From contig JAYGXS010000009.1 of assembly GCA_036362985.1 (NCBI GenBank), positions 26,819,734 through 26,883,733 on the forward strand: a DNA stretch of 64,000 nt. Direction: 5' to 3'. The translations under genes and the position numbers were made by a program. Below, piece by piece: positions 33,228-43,130 of this stretch; within the stretch, counting starts at the first letter, position 1, and each line of letters starts with the position of its first letter. The notes under the pieces were generated by a model. That model saw only the letters and a program-made list of their open reading frames with translations. It did not search any database and had not been told where the DNA came from. This DNA is from Ligula intestinalis (lineage: Eukaryota > Platyhelminthes > Cestoda > Diphyllobothriidea > Diphyllobothriidae).

Positions 33228-33520
33228 AAGTCCATCATCCGAGATAAAACGAAGCAATGTGAGAACACTGTGCAAAATAATGTAGACTCACTGCAGCAAT
33301 CCGGACAAAAAAGCACGTGAGGCCCGATATCTTCGCGACCAGTTTACGTGGAATGGTTATCCAAAGGCCCTCATAGGCCGATGTATACGTGTTCCTGTTC
33401 CGGAGACCCAACCAAAACTAGCTCGTACAATATGCCATGAGCTGCCATACATCAAGGACCTGTCAGAGGTGACTGAGCACATCGCTGCGGGACTAAACAT
33501 CGGAATTGCGCATGTAATGT
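33228..33520 (+). pseudogene. Penelope-like element B, linker region (5' part)
   Basis: The plus strand gives RDQFTWNGYPKALIGRCIRV, PVPETQPKLARTICHELPYI and KDLSEVTEHIAAGLNIGIAH. This is the stretch between the reverse transcriptase and GIY-YIG of a PLE. It aligns closely with copy C (37665-37840). The 5' end, at about 33228, is truncated as is usual for target-primed retroelements and abuts the DUF4806-like gene head to head. The reading is broken near 33320. After GIAH (33516) the PLE stops and resumes at about 34525, so about 1 kb was inserted. Confidence 0.8.
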
Positions 33521-33566
33521 TAACTACGACTAAAGCCTACAAAACGAACAAAAAGCAAAAACAATA

Positions 33567-34092
33567 CAATAGTCACCGGATATTAAGCCCATCTCGGGCC
33601 CAGACCAAATTGGGCTTAATAAGCAGCGGGCGCAATAACCGGAGAGTCCTAGTTCTTGATTAACAAACGCAGGATAGGCACTTTACATTACATACGTATT
33701 GTATTCTGTGTAGAGCTTGGTTATGTACAAGAAAATAGTGCTGTTTTTCTGTACTTTACGTAATAATAAAAGCAAAAAAATATTTGCGACACGTTTAAAA
33801 AAACTGTCGATTGTCAGTTGTTTTGGAGGAAATTTCACTCTTAACTGCTCTTTGGTGTCCTTCTCCAGGCACCAGAAATCGTCGAATTTTGTGAAATCTG
33901 ATGCCTGTAGACCGCGTTGCGCACGCAGAGAGATGAGAATCTCACTCTATCCTGTTGGCAAACTGGGCTTTGTAGCCGGCGACTGGGCTTATAAGCCGGC
34001 GGATTTTGCTATGTAAATTCCGTCCCAAGCTGATTTGGGCTTGATACGCGGCTGGGCCTATTAACCATGGGCTTACTAACCGGCGACTTCTG
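33567..34092. mobile_element. TA-flanked TIR element (MITE-like), copy 1
   Basis: The ends CAATAGTCACCGG and CCGGCGACTTCTG form 25-bp imperfect terminal inverted repeats. TA sits on both sides (33565-33566 and 34093-34094), as in Tc1/mariner-type insertions. The left 160 bp and right 130 bp match the copy at 39361-39973; the middle differs. GGGCTTA and AGCCGG motifs repeat inside both ends. At 526 bp with no transposase it is non-autonomous. It lies inside the 1-kb insertion that splits PLE copy B. Confidence 0.85.
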
Positions 34093-34094
34093 TA

Positions 34095-34524
34095 GAACGC
34101 AAAACTGAGGAAGTTGTGATTAAACTACTGTAGACTACAGAGCTGAACAAAATGACAGAAGAATGGAAAAACACCAGTGAAGAAAAAGATGGTAGAGACT
34201 CACGCAAGTCCCCCTCCAACAGCAGTCGTAGACAGACCTGTAGACGAGGTTCTTGTTGATAGATTTGATAGATAGACTTGTAGAGGTCCAGCAACAATGC
34301 GATTGTAGAAGGTTTGGCAAAAGGCGGAACCGAAAGAGATGGTTGCGATCCGCGCCGTAAAGCGGGGCAACTTTACTATAATAACACAGCACTCACAAAA
34401 GTCACTTCGTCAGAAGTCGAATATGGTAAGTGTGGTTTTATTAGTTGACTTAAAGTAACATACAAATTCAGGCATGAAAAGCACATGCCAAACATGAAAC
34501 TATGAAATGACTTACACGCACCGG
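34095..34524. other. Remainder of the insertion in PLE copy B
   Basis: About 430 bp between the TIR element and the resumption of PLE sequence. There is no motif. Together with 33521-33566 it is foreign to the PLE, as copy C is continuous here, but I cannot identify it. Confidence 0.5.
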
Positions 34525-34983
34525 CTCAAGGCTACCAAGCTCAGTAGCTTCATGATAATTGAAGACCGATTAAGGCCTAGTGAGCAGTCAGGTGTAGTAT
34601 AAAGCACACCGTGCCTAAACTTTCCTCGCAATTACACCGGGTAGACTAGGCGTATGCTTGGATCGTGCGTAAACGAACATACGCTGGATGTAAGATGGGG
34701 TAATGCATTATCACAAGTGGTTGCTCACACCGACGAAGCGGGTCACGAGTTTAAATTCGCAGCCGCTAAGATAATCGCCCACGTCGGAAGCAAAGCAAGT
34801 CGATGAATAATCGAAGCCTTGCCCCCCAATGAGAATTCAGTCAATCGATTTATCGATCTGACGACGGCATACAGAACCCTCTGCAGTCACCTCCAGACTG
34901 ACGTCGCGTGTAGATGAATGGCCTCTGTCGTCCTATAACTGTTGCTTTTTTCTGTCGCCACCTTTATCTCTGACGACGGACCC
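34525..34983 (+). pseudogene. Penelope-like element B, GIY-YIG and tail
   Basis: Resumes with AAGGCTACC (as at 37852 in copy C), then the damaged GIY-YIG region: NTLDVRWGNALSQVVAHTDE near 34674-34735, the HEFKFAAAKIIAHVGSKAS stretch and SVNRFIDLTTAYRTLCSHLQ near 34840-34900. The start of GIY-YIG is frameshifted and there are internal stops. The 3' end carries CTGACGACGGACCC, the first half of a hammerhead-like motif cut by the solo LTR at 34984. Confidence 0.8.
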
Positions 34984-35545
34984 TGTTATAATGGTGACTT
35001 TGGTGATGTCACCGTCTAATTACGCCCGTTGGAATCCCCGAAGAAGAATACAATAAGAGGGCGTAAATTTGAAGTCCACCCAGAGGAGGGTTTATTGTGT
35101 ACAAAACCCGGAGTTGCTTTCTCGGGTGGTAGTTGCCACTGACTGATCTCCAGCACGCTGAATGTCCCCGCTTCGGGATGAGCTCGGCAATCGGGAGCGG
35201 ATTTACGGTGTCCTCAGAGTCCGTGTGCAACTCACTGTCTGAGAGGTGACAGTGACTTATAGGTGCTTTTCAAGCGTGTTCGCTTGTGGCCTCATTGGGC
35301 GCATTGGGGCAAGTTCACGCAACCAGTTGGCCCTTTAAGGAAGTGAGCCCAGATGGCACGTGCGTAAGCTCGCGCGCATGTGTAACTGGTTTAAGGTCCT
35401 CTCTCGGGCATAGCCCTGCGAAGGCGTATGACCTTGGAGGCAGTCCGCTCTTGACAAAAGAATTTTTGTCGCAGTCGGTGGCAGGCACGACGCCTCAGAA
35501 TAGCCCGCAAGGCTGCTACCCTTTGGTCAGGCTAGACTCCTAACA
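34984..35545 (-). mobile_element. Solo LTR, copy 2, inserted in a PLE tail
   Basis: 562 bp with inverted ends TGTTATAA and CTAACA. The target GACTC, as preserved in the unoccupied copy C at 38295-38299, is present as GACCC on the left (34979-34983) and TACTC on the right (35546-35550), each with one change. Minus-strand AATAAA lies at 35091-35096 and a TATAAG box near 35256. No internal region. Same family and orientation as 26985-27605 and 55178-55766. Confidence 0.88.
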
Positions 35546-35625
35546 TACTCCAGCAAGAGTCCAAAAGCTCAGGCACATGAAAATATAATTCCGGTGATCG
35601 ATTTGAATTCTTCCTTACTCATACA
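35546..35625 (+). pseudogene. Penelope-like element B, 3' end beyond the LTR
   Basis: Aligns with 38296-38360 of copy C (CAAGAGTCCAAAAGCTCAGG versus AAAGAGCCCGAATGTCCAGA, then GTGATCGA), which confirms that the LTR lies inside the PLE. Confidence 0.7.
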
Positions 35626-35805
35626 CGCGCCTGGAAAGAAAGCATTCACCTCACTTGTGTAGATAGGCCGTACAATTTTATTACAGTGTCGATTCCCTCT
35701 AAATCGTATCTGTACAATGACGTAAGTACTTGATTTACATCATCACTTTTATTGGTATCCATATGCAACATAAATTTTAGTGGATTTATCATTCGAAAGT
35801 TTACT

Positions 35806-36541
35806 TGGCAGGAGTTTCCTTGGTAGCGGTCTTGGATACAACAAGCCGTAGGTTGTTTTCATACGGTAACCGTGAGAAGGCTTTTTGTGTTGGTAAAACT
35901 GATCTACCAAAATTGGATTTTGTGAAAATAAGAAAAAAAGTCGTAAAATTTTGTTGAAATAATTTAATGCGGTGGCTATGGGCCAACGGCGTTGGGCGCG
36001 TAAATCGAAAAAAGGCGCAAAAAAACAAATTGAGCTCGAATTGAGCTCGAATTGAGCACGAATCCCTGTCGAAAAACTTGGAAATGTGGAGTTTTATTCC
36101 GAAAATTTTCCTTTGCCCAAAACTCAGTAATAATTGATTTTTTGAAGACTTTTTGTAATATTAAGCAGAAACTTTGGGCTTTTTACATAAGATATCACTA
36201 TCCCACACTGAACCTACACTAACACTAACCCTTAACCTAACCCCAACCCTTATCCTAACCCTTACCCTAAACCTAGCCCAAACCCTAACCCCTAACACTC
36301 ACCCTAACCCTAACCCTGACCCCAACCCTAACCCCTAACCCTTACCGTAACCCTTAACCTAAACTTAACCTCTGACCCTAACCATAACCCTAATCCTAAC
36401 CTCTAACCCTTAACCTAACCCTAATCGTGCTCAAATCGAGCTCAGATCGAGCTCGAGTCGACCTCAAATCGAGCTCGAATCACTGTCGACAAACCTGAAA
36501 TGTGGAGTTTTGTTCCACCACTGCCAAGGAAACTCCTGCCA
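35806..36541. mobile_element. TIR element with internal telomere-like array and 6-bp target duplication
   Basis: Terminal inverted repeats of 25 bp begin TGGCAGGAGTTTCCTTGG (35806-35830) and end in the complement at 36517-36541, 23 of 25 identical. TTTACT flanks both sides exactly (35800-35805 and 36542-36547). The inside has no long frame. It contains GAGCTCGAATT tandem units at 36028-36062 and again at 36427-36481, each followed by a CTGTCGA...AAATGTGGAGTTTT block, and between them about 215 bp of degenerate TAACCC repeats. The element is non-autonomous. A 6-bp duplication with these ends does not point to one superfamily with certainty. Confidence 0.88.
36208..36425 (+). repeat. Degenerate (TAACCC)n telomere-like array
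   Basis: About 35 units of CCCTAA with many variants (CCTAAC, CCCCTAAC, CCTTACC). TTAGGG is the ancestral animal telomere repeat. The array is inside the TIR element above, so it is not a chromosome end. Confidence 0.92.
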
Positions 36542-36547
36542 TTTACT

Positions 36548-37380
36548 CGCCATTCACAGAATGATTGGCGTGTATATACTCCTCCAACATTTCGCCCAAA
36601 TTGTTAAAAACACTGGTCTCCTATATATTCTCAGAGAGTGCGCTTCGTTCTAGTCTGAACAAAATATTTACTACGACAACTTGCAATCAATTCTTGCTAA
36701 GACGGCCTCGAGAGGGAACGATAAAGTTTTTTCCTACAGTGGATAGTGGATTAGTAAATAATAAGCGAACTGCAATTTGTGGACTCTGTTATTTTGAATG
36801 ATTTCCACGGAAAAACACTATCTGACCACTCAGTCATTTGACAAACTTTTGCCCGAGCGATAACCTAGTATTATAACCAGTGGTAAACACTGGTACACCG
36901 GTAGAAAATTATGTTGACGTCAACGCCCTAATAACAATTTTCCTAATGACTGACTGGGACGTATAAAAAGTGGCCGGGGCGTATCCAAAGCGTTTGATTT
37001 TCAGTAAATATTTAACCACAGGTAAAGTCTGCGTATTTTTTAACAGATGGCTAAGTCCAGATGGTAAGGAGCTGTTTATCTGGTTGATTCGCCTTAAGTG
37101 GACACAATGTATCCAAATAAACAGCACCGTTACCAGTAATCCCTTGCTTCAGGTGAACACAAATTCTGCAAAGCGACCTGTTGGAAGAAAACCGTGGATT
37201 TTCGTGTACGGGTGTTCCTTTAGCCAAAAATGCCCCTACAAGGCGTCTCAAAAGAGATAGTTTTAAAATCTTCTGTTTGTTAAAATACTCTATCTTGAAA
37301 ATCTAATCGATTCTGCAGACATTATTTCGTCAGGATCTGTTGGAAAGCCGTAGTCTGCGCTGCGAGGCAGTTGAATCGCA
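36548..37380. other. Unassigned
   Basis: No recognised motif. Frames of about 96 codons at 36970-37260 have no homology that I can see. Confidence 0.35.
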
Positions 37381-37383
37381 GAC

Positions 37384-38360
37384 AGAAGGAACATGCTGCA
37401 GAATTTCCATGATCTTCTAAACTCGATCTTTCCAGACATAAAATTCACGAGGGAAGAAGAAAGGGATCAGCAGCTACCCGTCCTCGATGTACTCGTCATG
37501 CGAACTTCCAACGGCGAAATCAAAACAACGGACTACAGGAAGGCGACGAACACAACACAGCTTCTCAATTTTCACGAAGCTGGGAGAAAACACTGTTCAA
37601 ATGAACCCAGACTCATCACAGTAACCGAGAAGAAAAAGCAGATCAGGCCCGATAAATCCGCGAGCAGTTTATGCGGAATGGCTATCCGAAGGCCTTTATA
37701 AGCCGATGCCTACGTGCTCGACCTCCGAGGACCCAACCAGGACCAAACCGTACGATATGGCTTGCGCTATCATACATGAAGGATGTGTCGGAACTGACTG
37801 AGCGCATTGCTGCGGGACTAGGCATCGGAATTGCACACTGTCCCAAGGCTACCATGCGCAGCCGGGTCATGCGAATCAGAACTGTTTTAATCCCAATGAG
37901 TAGCCAGGCGTAGTGTATCGCATACCATATCTAAACTGTCCCCAACTTGGTTCGCGCATACACAAACATAAGCTGACAGTACGATGGGGTGACGCATTGT
38001 CGCAAGTGGCTGCCCATACCGACGAGGCCGGTCACGAGCTTAATTTAGCAGCTGTGAGGGTAATCGCGCACGCCGGCAACAAAGCAGGCCACGAATTGAT
38101 TGAAGTCTGGACGAGTCTGATGAAAACTCAGTCAATCGATTTATCGATCATGCGTCGGCATACATCGACATGCGTAGGCATCTCCGGACTGATGGAACTG
38201 GTGGTTGACTGCTCCCACCTCTTCCTTCCATAACAGTTGTTTGGCCCCTGCCGCCTATAACTGTTGCTTGTCTTCCGTTTACGCTCTGACGATGGACTCT
38301 AGAAAGAGCCCGAATGTCCAGACAAGTAAAACTATGATTTCTGTGATCGAAATGCCTTCA
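37384..38360 (+). pseudogene. Penelope-like element C (RT C-terminus, linker, GIY-YIG, tail)
   Basis: In order: the C-terminal end of the reverse transcriptase (LLNSIFPDIKFTREEERDQQ, LPVLDVLVMRTSNGEIKTT, YRKATNTTQLLNFH), then the linker RNGYPKAFISRCLRARPP and SYMKDVSELTERIAAGLGIG, then a frameshifted GIY-YIG region (RIHKHKLTVRWGDALSQVAA, HTDEAGHELNLAAVRVIAHA) and the SIDLSIMRRHTSTC tail. The catalytic YADD part of the polymerase is absent: the copy is 5' truncated at about 37384. A deletion after LLNFH and frameshifts near 37600 and 37910 make it dead. Same subfamily as copy B, same orientation, about 4 kb downstream. Confidence 0.85.
38281..38324 (+). ncRNA. Hammerhead-like motif at the end of PLE copy C
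   Basis: CTGACGA (one change from CTGATGA), a stem GGACTC/GAGCCC with a six-base loop, then CGAATGTC where CGAAA-GTC is expected. Stem I is poor. It sits just past the coding part, where PLE ribozymes are known. Probably decayed. Confidence 0.4.
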
Positions 38361-38364
38361 CATT

Positions 38365-39358
38365 TTCTATTAGGAAACTTTTAATTGGCAGTTTCATTTA
38401 TGCGTACAAACACTGCCCCCACCCTCATTTTCGGCATTTGTTAAGGGAGCGCAAACTGAAGAATTTGCGGCATGACCTGATCTGCCCACCGTCCCCCCCC
38501 ATGTTGACCCAGCGCATCTGCCACGCAGAACACAGCAGGCTAAGCCAGCCGCAGATCATCCGCGTTAAGTCAGACAACCAATCAGCGTCTAGTACCTAAT
38601 TGAGCACGCGTGCTGCTGCCCATGCTGACGCGCGCGGCCCAATTAACTGTCCACCGACAACTCGACATCTTTTTCGACCGAGGGGATTCTCGTGCACAAA
38701 ATACGGCCAATCCACGGGTGGCATGCCATGGTCCGGAATGTTCTACAGGCCCATCATAAGGAGGTCGTTCCCAGGATGTGCTTTCCATATCTCTCCAATG
38801 TACTAAGACTATGTAGGCCGTAAGTGGCGTCAAAAACGACGGCCGCATTATACACGCAGAGTGCACACATCCCGGGGGTAGAGTTGGCTAGTTGAATAAG
38901 ATGGAAGAGGTCTACAACATACCCTGTGAAAAAGGGGGCAGGCTGGGAAGCCTGACTCGATATGCACACACACACATGCGTATCGTTTCGCAGTAGACAA
39001 TACCATTTATCCTTAGTGGTTGTTAGTACCCCAAATATTGGACACACCCTTACTCGGGACATAATTCGCGCATTGATGATGTCTGCCATTCAGTAAGGCT
39101 GAGAATGCCTCGAGACCATACATTCGGATGAGTCATGTTTCAATTATTGTACTGAGTTGGATGTCAGCGAAAAAATCGGAAAACAAAGTGTACTGGATGG
39201 GAGGCAATTCGAACAAAGCGGTGACAAACAGTGACCCATCTCTGATGCAGGCGCTTATTGGTAAAACCACTGGACGGATAAGTATTTTTAGGCAGGCTTG
39301 ACAAGTTGACAGGCTTGCATTTTTGCTTTCCACAAGAGGAAATTCGCTTCTTCCCCAA
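38365..39358. other. Mostly unassigned
   Basis: A GGGAGCGCAAACTGAAGAAT block at 38448 and GCGCATCTGCCACGC at 38513 resemble a diverged W repeat (plus). The rest is unremarkable. Confidence 0.35.
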
Positions 39359-39360
39359 TA

Positions 39361-39973
39361 CAGTAGTCGCCGGCTATTAAGCCCACCTCAGGCTCAGACC
39401 AAATAGGGCTTAATAAGCGGCGTGCGCATTAACCGGAGAGTCCTAGTTCTTGATTAGCAAACGCAGGATAGGCACTATACATTACATACGTACTGTATTA
39501 TGTGTAGAGCTTGGTTATGTACAAGTAAAGTATGGTGTTTGTCTGTGTTTTCGAGACCTAGGGAGGCTAGCCAGACGACCTAGGTATGCTTTGGGGTCAC
39601 GCATGTCGGCATCGTCTAGCGTGAGCCTGAACGCGTTGTTCCCTTTTTGTTTGTGTGTGTTTGTGTGTGTCCTCAGCGCTGCGGTTCGGGTGCGTTAGCC
39701 TCTTGCACCTGCGGCTTTCTCGTGTGAGGGATTTGTCCCTTTCACCCCTCATGTCTGCTGCTGTCCGAAAAGGGTGTCGCCAAATTTAACTTGAAAAATG
39801 AAAACAAATCACATCCGGAAAATTAGGCTTTGTAGCCGGCGATTGGGCTCATTAGCCGGCAACTGGGCTTAGTAGCCGTTGGATTTTGCTATGTAAAATT
39901 CCGTCCAAAGCTGATGTGGGCTTAATACATGGCTAGGCTTATTAGCCGTGGGCTCAATAGCCGACGACTACTG
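39361..39973. mobile_element. TA-flanked TIR element (MITE-like), copy 2
   Basis: 613 bp with 25-bp terminal inverted repeats CAGTAGTCGCCGGCTATTA / its complement (23 of 25 pairs), flanked by TA at 39359-39360 and 39974-39975. CAGT ends and TA target fit the Tc1/mariner group. The ends match copy 1 at 33567-34092. The centre (about 39530-39800) is not shared. No transposase. Confidence 0.9.
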
Positions 39974-39975
39974 TA

Positions 39976-40500
39976 ATATCCTTTTACTTTAACATATACG
40001 CAAGGCAACATGCAGTACAGTAATATAGGATGGTATTAATAGTAATATTAATATAGTAGAGTAATATAGTACGTAGCGCAAACACTATCACAATACCTTA
40101 TGCTAAATATGCTTTGGGAAGTCATGACCTTGTGAGAAATAAAAGCTGCGGTTATACTATTCCCCGCAGTTGTCGCTCCGAAGCTTAAACTGAAACTGGC
40201 TGACGCACTGTGTCTAAGCGACTAGGTCCTTCCTACCTGATCCGCTTTCAGCCATATTATTAAAGTATCAGCAAATCTGGAAGCAGGGATTTAGTTCACA
40301 ATCTGAGAAGTCTAGTAACGGTAGGGTAAATACTCACATTTTATTTGTGCTCATGCAATTCCTATTAAACAGTGAAAATTACAATAAGAAAAACTGATTG
40401 GTGTGTTAGACGCACCTTGATCAGCATTCACGTTAATGCATAGCCATAGGTAATAGGCTCTGCAATATGTTTGAAAGAGACGTGCAGTGATAGGCAATGC
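39976..40500. other. Unassigned
   Basis: AT-rich, with a TAATAT-rich patch at 40018-40070. No gene. Confidence 0.4.
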
Positions 40501-40504
40501 CAGC

Positions 40505-40640
40505 TGTTTAAGCTACTAGTCGACGTGCGGCTGCTGGCGAGGTCGAGGAGGGGCCCCAAGGCAGAGTGGGACGAGGGATTTCTGTTGGCGATCGGCAAAC
40601 GTTAGTTAAAAATTGTCAATGTCATCGATCTAAAACGACA
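40505..40640 (+). repeat. tRNA-derived SINE, 3' part
   Basis: CTACTAGTCGACGTGCGGCT, CAGAGTGGGACGAG and GGCGATCGGCAAACG correspond to 40818-40915 of the next SINE. The 5' part is missing, and it directly precedes a second copy in the same orientation. Confidence 0.65.
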
Positions 40641-40647
40641 ATACAAC

Positions 40648-40935
40648 AAGCCCGTGGCTGAAAGATTAGAGCGCTAGATTTCTGATCGAAAGGTCGCGGG
40701 TTCGAGTCTCGTGTGGTGCATCACTTGGGATTTGGTATGACCGGCTGATGGTGGCTAATGAACCTGAAATGGCTATTCTAATCTCTAGTGTCTTTGCAGA
40801 GACTGTTGTCTGCCTAATCTACTAGCCGCTGTGCGGCTACTAGCGGAGCTCGAGAATGAGCTCCAGGACAGAGTTGGACGAGCGAGTCCTCTTAGCGATC
40901 AATGAACGTTTTTCAACAACTAACAACGTCATTAT
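40648..40935 (+). repeat. tRNA-derived SINE, near complete
   Basis: tRNA-like head with A box (TGGCTGAAAGATTAGAGC) and B box (GGTTCGAGTCTCG), then the body TTGGGATTTGGTATGACCGG, CTGATGGTGGCTAATGAACC, and the tail CTAGCCGCTGTGCGGCTACT, AGAGTTGGACGAGCGAG and GCGATCAATGAACG. This is the most complete copy and serves as a reference for the fragments at 9.6, 10.1, 21.4-21.7 and 62.5-62.9 kb. Confidence 0.82.
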
Positions 40936-41980
40936 TATGGCTGAACAGCAAGTGAAATGACACAACGACCCAATTTACATGCTGCTGTAAGTTTTAGATC
41001 CCACTGAGTAGATTCCAAGAGATGTTGGTGCATCAGGGGAGCATTTTGGAGCAACATATCCTCTATTAATCGAATACCCAGTGGGACACGGGCATGGATA
41101 CCCCCGCATTACAGGTGGTCTCACGCTAAAATTAGAGGTGGTGGTGGGGGGGAGGGGTGGGTGGGTGGGTATTAAGAGTTAGGATTATAACATGAGAATG
41201 AGAAACATGCGAGGAATTCAGCAGAATATCATCTGTCATGCAAGACAGACTGCATATTCCGAAATTTAAACAACTGCTCGATTACCTTTAGTTTAGATGG
41301 ACAAGGAACCTTTTAATATGCAATATCGTTTGAAAAAGCAAACGTTAAACTTTTATAACAAAAGAAAGCTTAGGCTACCATAAATTCCATGGAGAAACTT
41401 AATATGCCGCTGGTACAGTAGGGCAACTGAATGGATTTCATTGTCTGTTCTTACACGGGAACCTCGCTCTCAAATCTGGTTGTTCTCAGATAGCTCCTGC
41501 CCTGGCCCACCTTATCAACTTGTCCTTCATAGAGTCCAAGAAACCTGACGATTGACGTGCAGTAGGGATCACTCTCATCCGAAAACACTAACCAACTTTG
41601 CTTCCAAATCATTTTGTCCAATTACGTACTCTTTTGCATTTCTGAAACTTGCTGACCGAGTGGCCTAAGTATCACGCCATTCTCCGCCAATTTCTATTTC
41701 CCTGCAATTTATGGTTTTTTATTTTGCCTTCGAACCTACATTATTTTGGAATAATCCGTTACTTGAAACCATAGCGTCTCCTATATGATGAACACTTAAA
41801 ATTAAGTAAGGGTAGATCCCTAACTCGAAAGATATAAACGCATTATTCGGCAAATACTCTCACATTTAACTCGAAAAATCTACTTGGCGAACATATGTTT
41901 TTGGCAATTCATAGTCGGGCCTGTTCAATTGCATTGTTAATAAAGTTATTAGAGTTTGACAGGGTAAATCAATGTCTCAT
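40936..41980. other. Unassigned; GGGT tract near 41150
   Basis: A (GGGT)n-like patch lies at 41140-41170. No gene recognised. Confidence 0.4.
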
Positions 41981-41984
41981 GATT

Positions 41985-42200
41985 AAAACTCATCGTTTTC
42001 ACATCGCCCGCATGGCGAGATTAACATGTAGAGATCAGTGCGCTGACGGAAGAGGGAAACTAGGATAGGCTGTGAGTATTGGTCATGGGTCGAGTACGTA
42101 GAGTGAAAATCGCTGTCACGTGCATGGAGTGAACAACTGCCACTAGGTGGACCAAACCCCTCCAAAGTGTCCAACAAATAAAAAAATCAATAATCCTCCC
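41985..42200 (-). repeat. Dispersed repeat (pair with 51340-51545, related to R)
   Basis: The minus strand matches 51340-51545 plus: TTCACTCCATGCACGTGACA, TACTCGACCCATGACCA, CACAGCCTATCCTAGTTTCC and CTCGCCATGCGGGCG. The final part is also like the CACCATGTGGGCGGCGTGG block of repeat R. Confidence 0.65.
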
Positions 42201-42369
42201 AAAAATCCGGAACGCTACGTAACTTAGGTCCCAAATCATTTTGTCCAACTGTCTACTCTTCAGCATAACTGAAACGCGCCGAACGAGTCGCCTTAGACAT
42301 AATCGCACCATTCAACTCAATTTTTAAATCCCCTACAATTTGAATATAAGGCCAGACGTGGTACCCTAG

Positions 42370-42700
42370 ACGCTGTTGTTCGTGTGGTCAATTCTGCTCT
42401 AGGATATATAAGTAAGGGTTGCCATGCGTACGCTTACGCATCTCTTGACTACTCCACGGCCTTTAATACTATCCCAAGTCATCTATATCTTAATAAAAAC
42501 GCCTGCATGTGGCTCTCCCGGCTGAGCTGGCTCTCCTCATGGGGACTAATTCCCTTCCCGCACTCAATTTGTTCAGTGCGGCAAGCGAAAATCAACGGTC
42601 CTTCCCGAGAACTGCGGAGTTCCTCCAAGGGTCTATCACTTCTCCTCCCTCCACACTGATGACCTACGATCGCCAAATGAATACTTGCATGTAAAGTACG
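42370..42700 (+). pseudogene. Non-LTR retrotransposon (LINE) reverse-transcriptase fragment
   Basis: The plus strand gives GYISKGCHAYAYASLDYSTA with FNTIPSHLYLNK, then (after frameshifts) FVQCGKRKSTVLPENCGVP. These match the central LINE reverse transcriptase, where (L)DYSxAFNTI carries the first catalytic aspartate and the GVPQGS motif follows. Jockey/CR1-like elements are the closest pattern. The second catalytic box (YADD) is not present, and GVPQGS has become GVPPRV. The fragment is dead and about 330 bp long. Confidence 0.7.
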
Positions 42701-42724
42701 CTCGTCTATGATCTACGTCAGCTT

Positions 42725-42830
42725 TAAGGTAAGTTAGGGCTAGGTATCGGTTTGAGGTTAGCATAAGAGCAGCGTTAGGGTTAAGATTAAGCTTTTGGTT
42801 GAGGTTTCCTTTGCCCTAACCTGTTTCCAG
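42725..42830 (+). repeat. Degenerate TTAGGG-like stretch
   Basis: Loosely spaced GTTAGGG, GGTTAGC and AGGGTTAAG units. Weaker than the arrays at 36.2 and 52.6 kb. Confidence 0.45.
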
Positions 42831-42834
42831 CCTT

Positions 42835-43015
42835 CTTGTCTATGTCTCAACACAGGGCCCAGGTGGGCGAGGAAAGAAGGAGCGGGGTAGATACCCGCGG
42901 AAGTCAATTTCTCCAATAATCTAGCGCGTCACCGTCCCTGCACCACTCTATTGTAGAGCATACGATGGACATAGTTGAAATCAACCGTCAAACTGTCAGG
43001 GCCGCATGTATTACT
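42835..43015 (-). repeat. Dispersed repeat W, minus copy
   Basis: On the minus strand GTTGATTTCAACTATGTCCA, TCGTATGCTCTACAATAGAG and ATCTACCCCGCTCC follow the landmarks of 12612-12960. Confidence 0.7.
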
Positions 43016-43130
43016 TGGACAGGGCGTTCTTATTCCCGTCTCCTCTATAATGAGCCATAAAAGCAGGCGTTACCGATTAATAGAGGAGAATATGCGAGTT
43101 TTAGGAAGCAGTTCAGAAGAAGAGGATGCC

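Noticed and set aside
36208..36425. True telomere or chromosome end
   Set aside because: The array is degenerate, short and enclosed in an element with target duplications, and sequence continues on both sides.
40650..40725. Possible tRNA gene on the plus strand
   Set aside because: The acceptor stem does not close and the sequence continues into the SINE body; treated as a SINE head.
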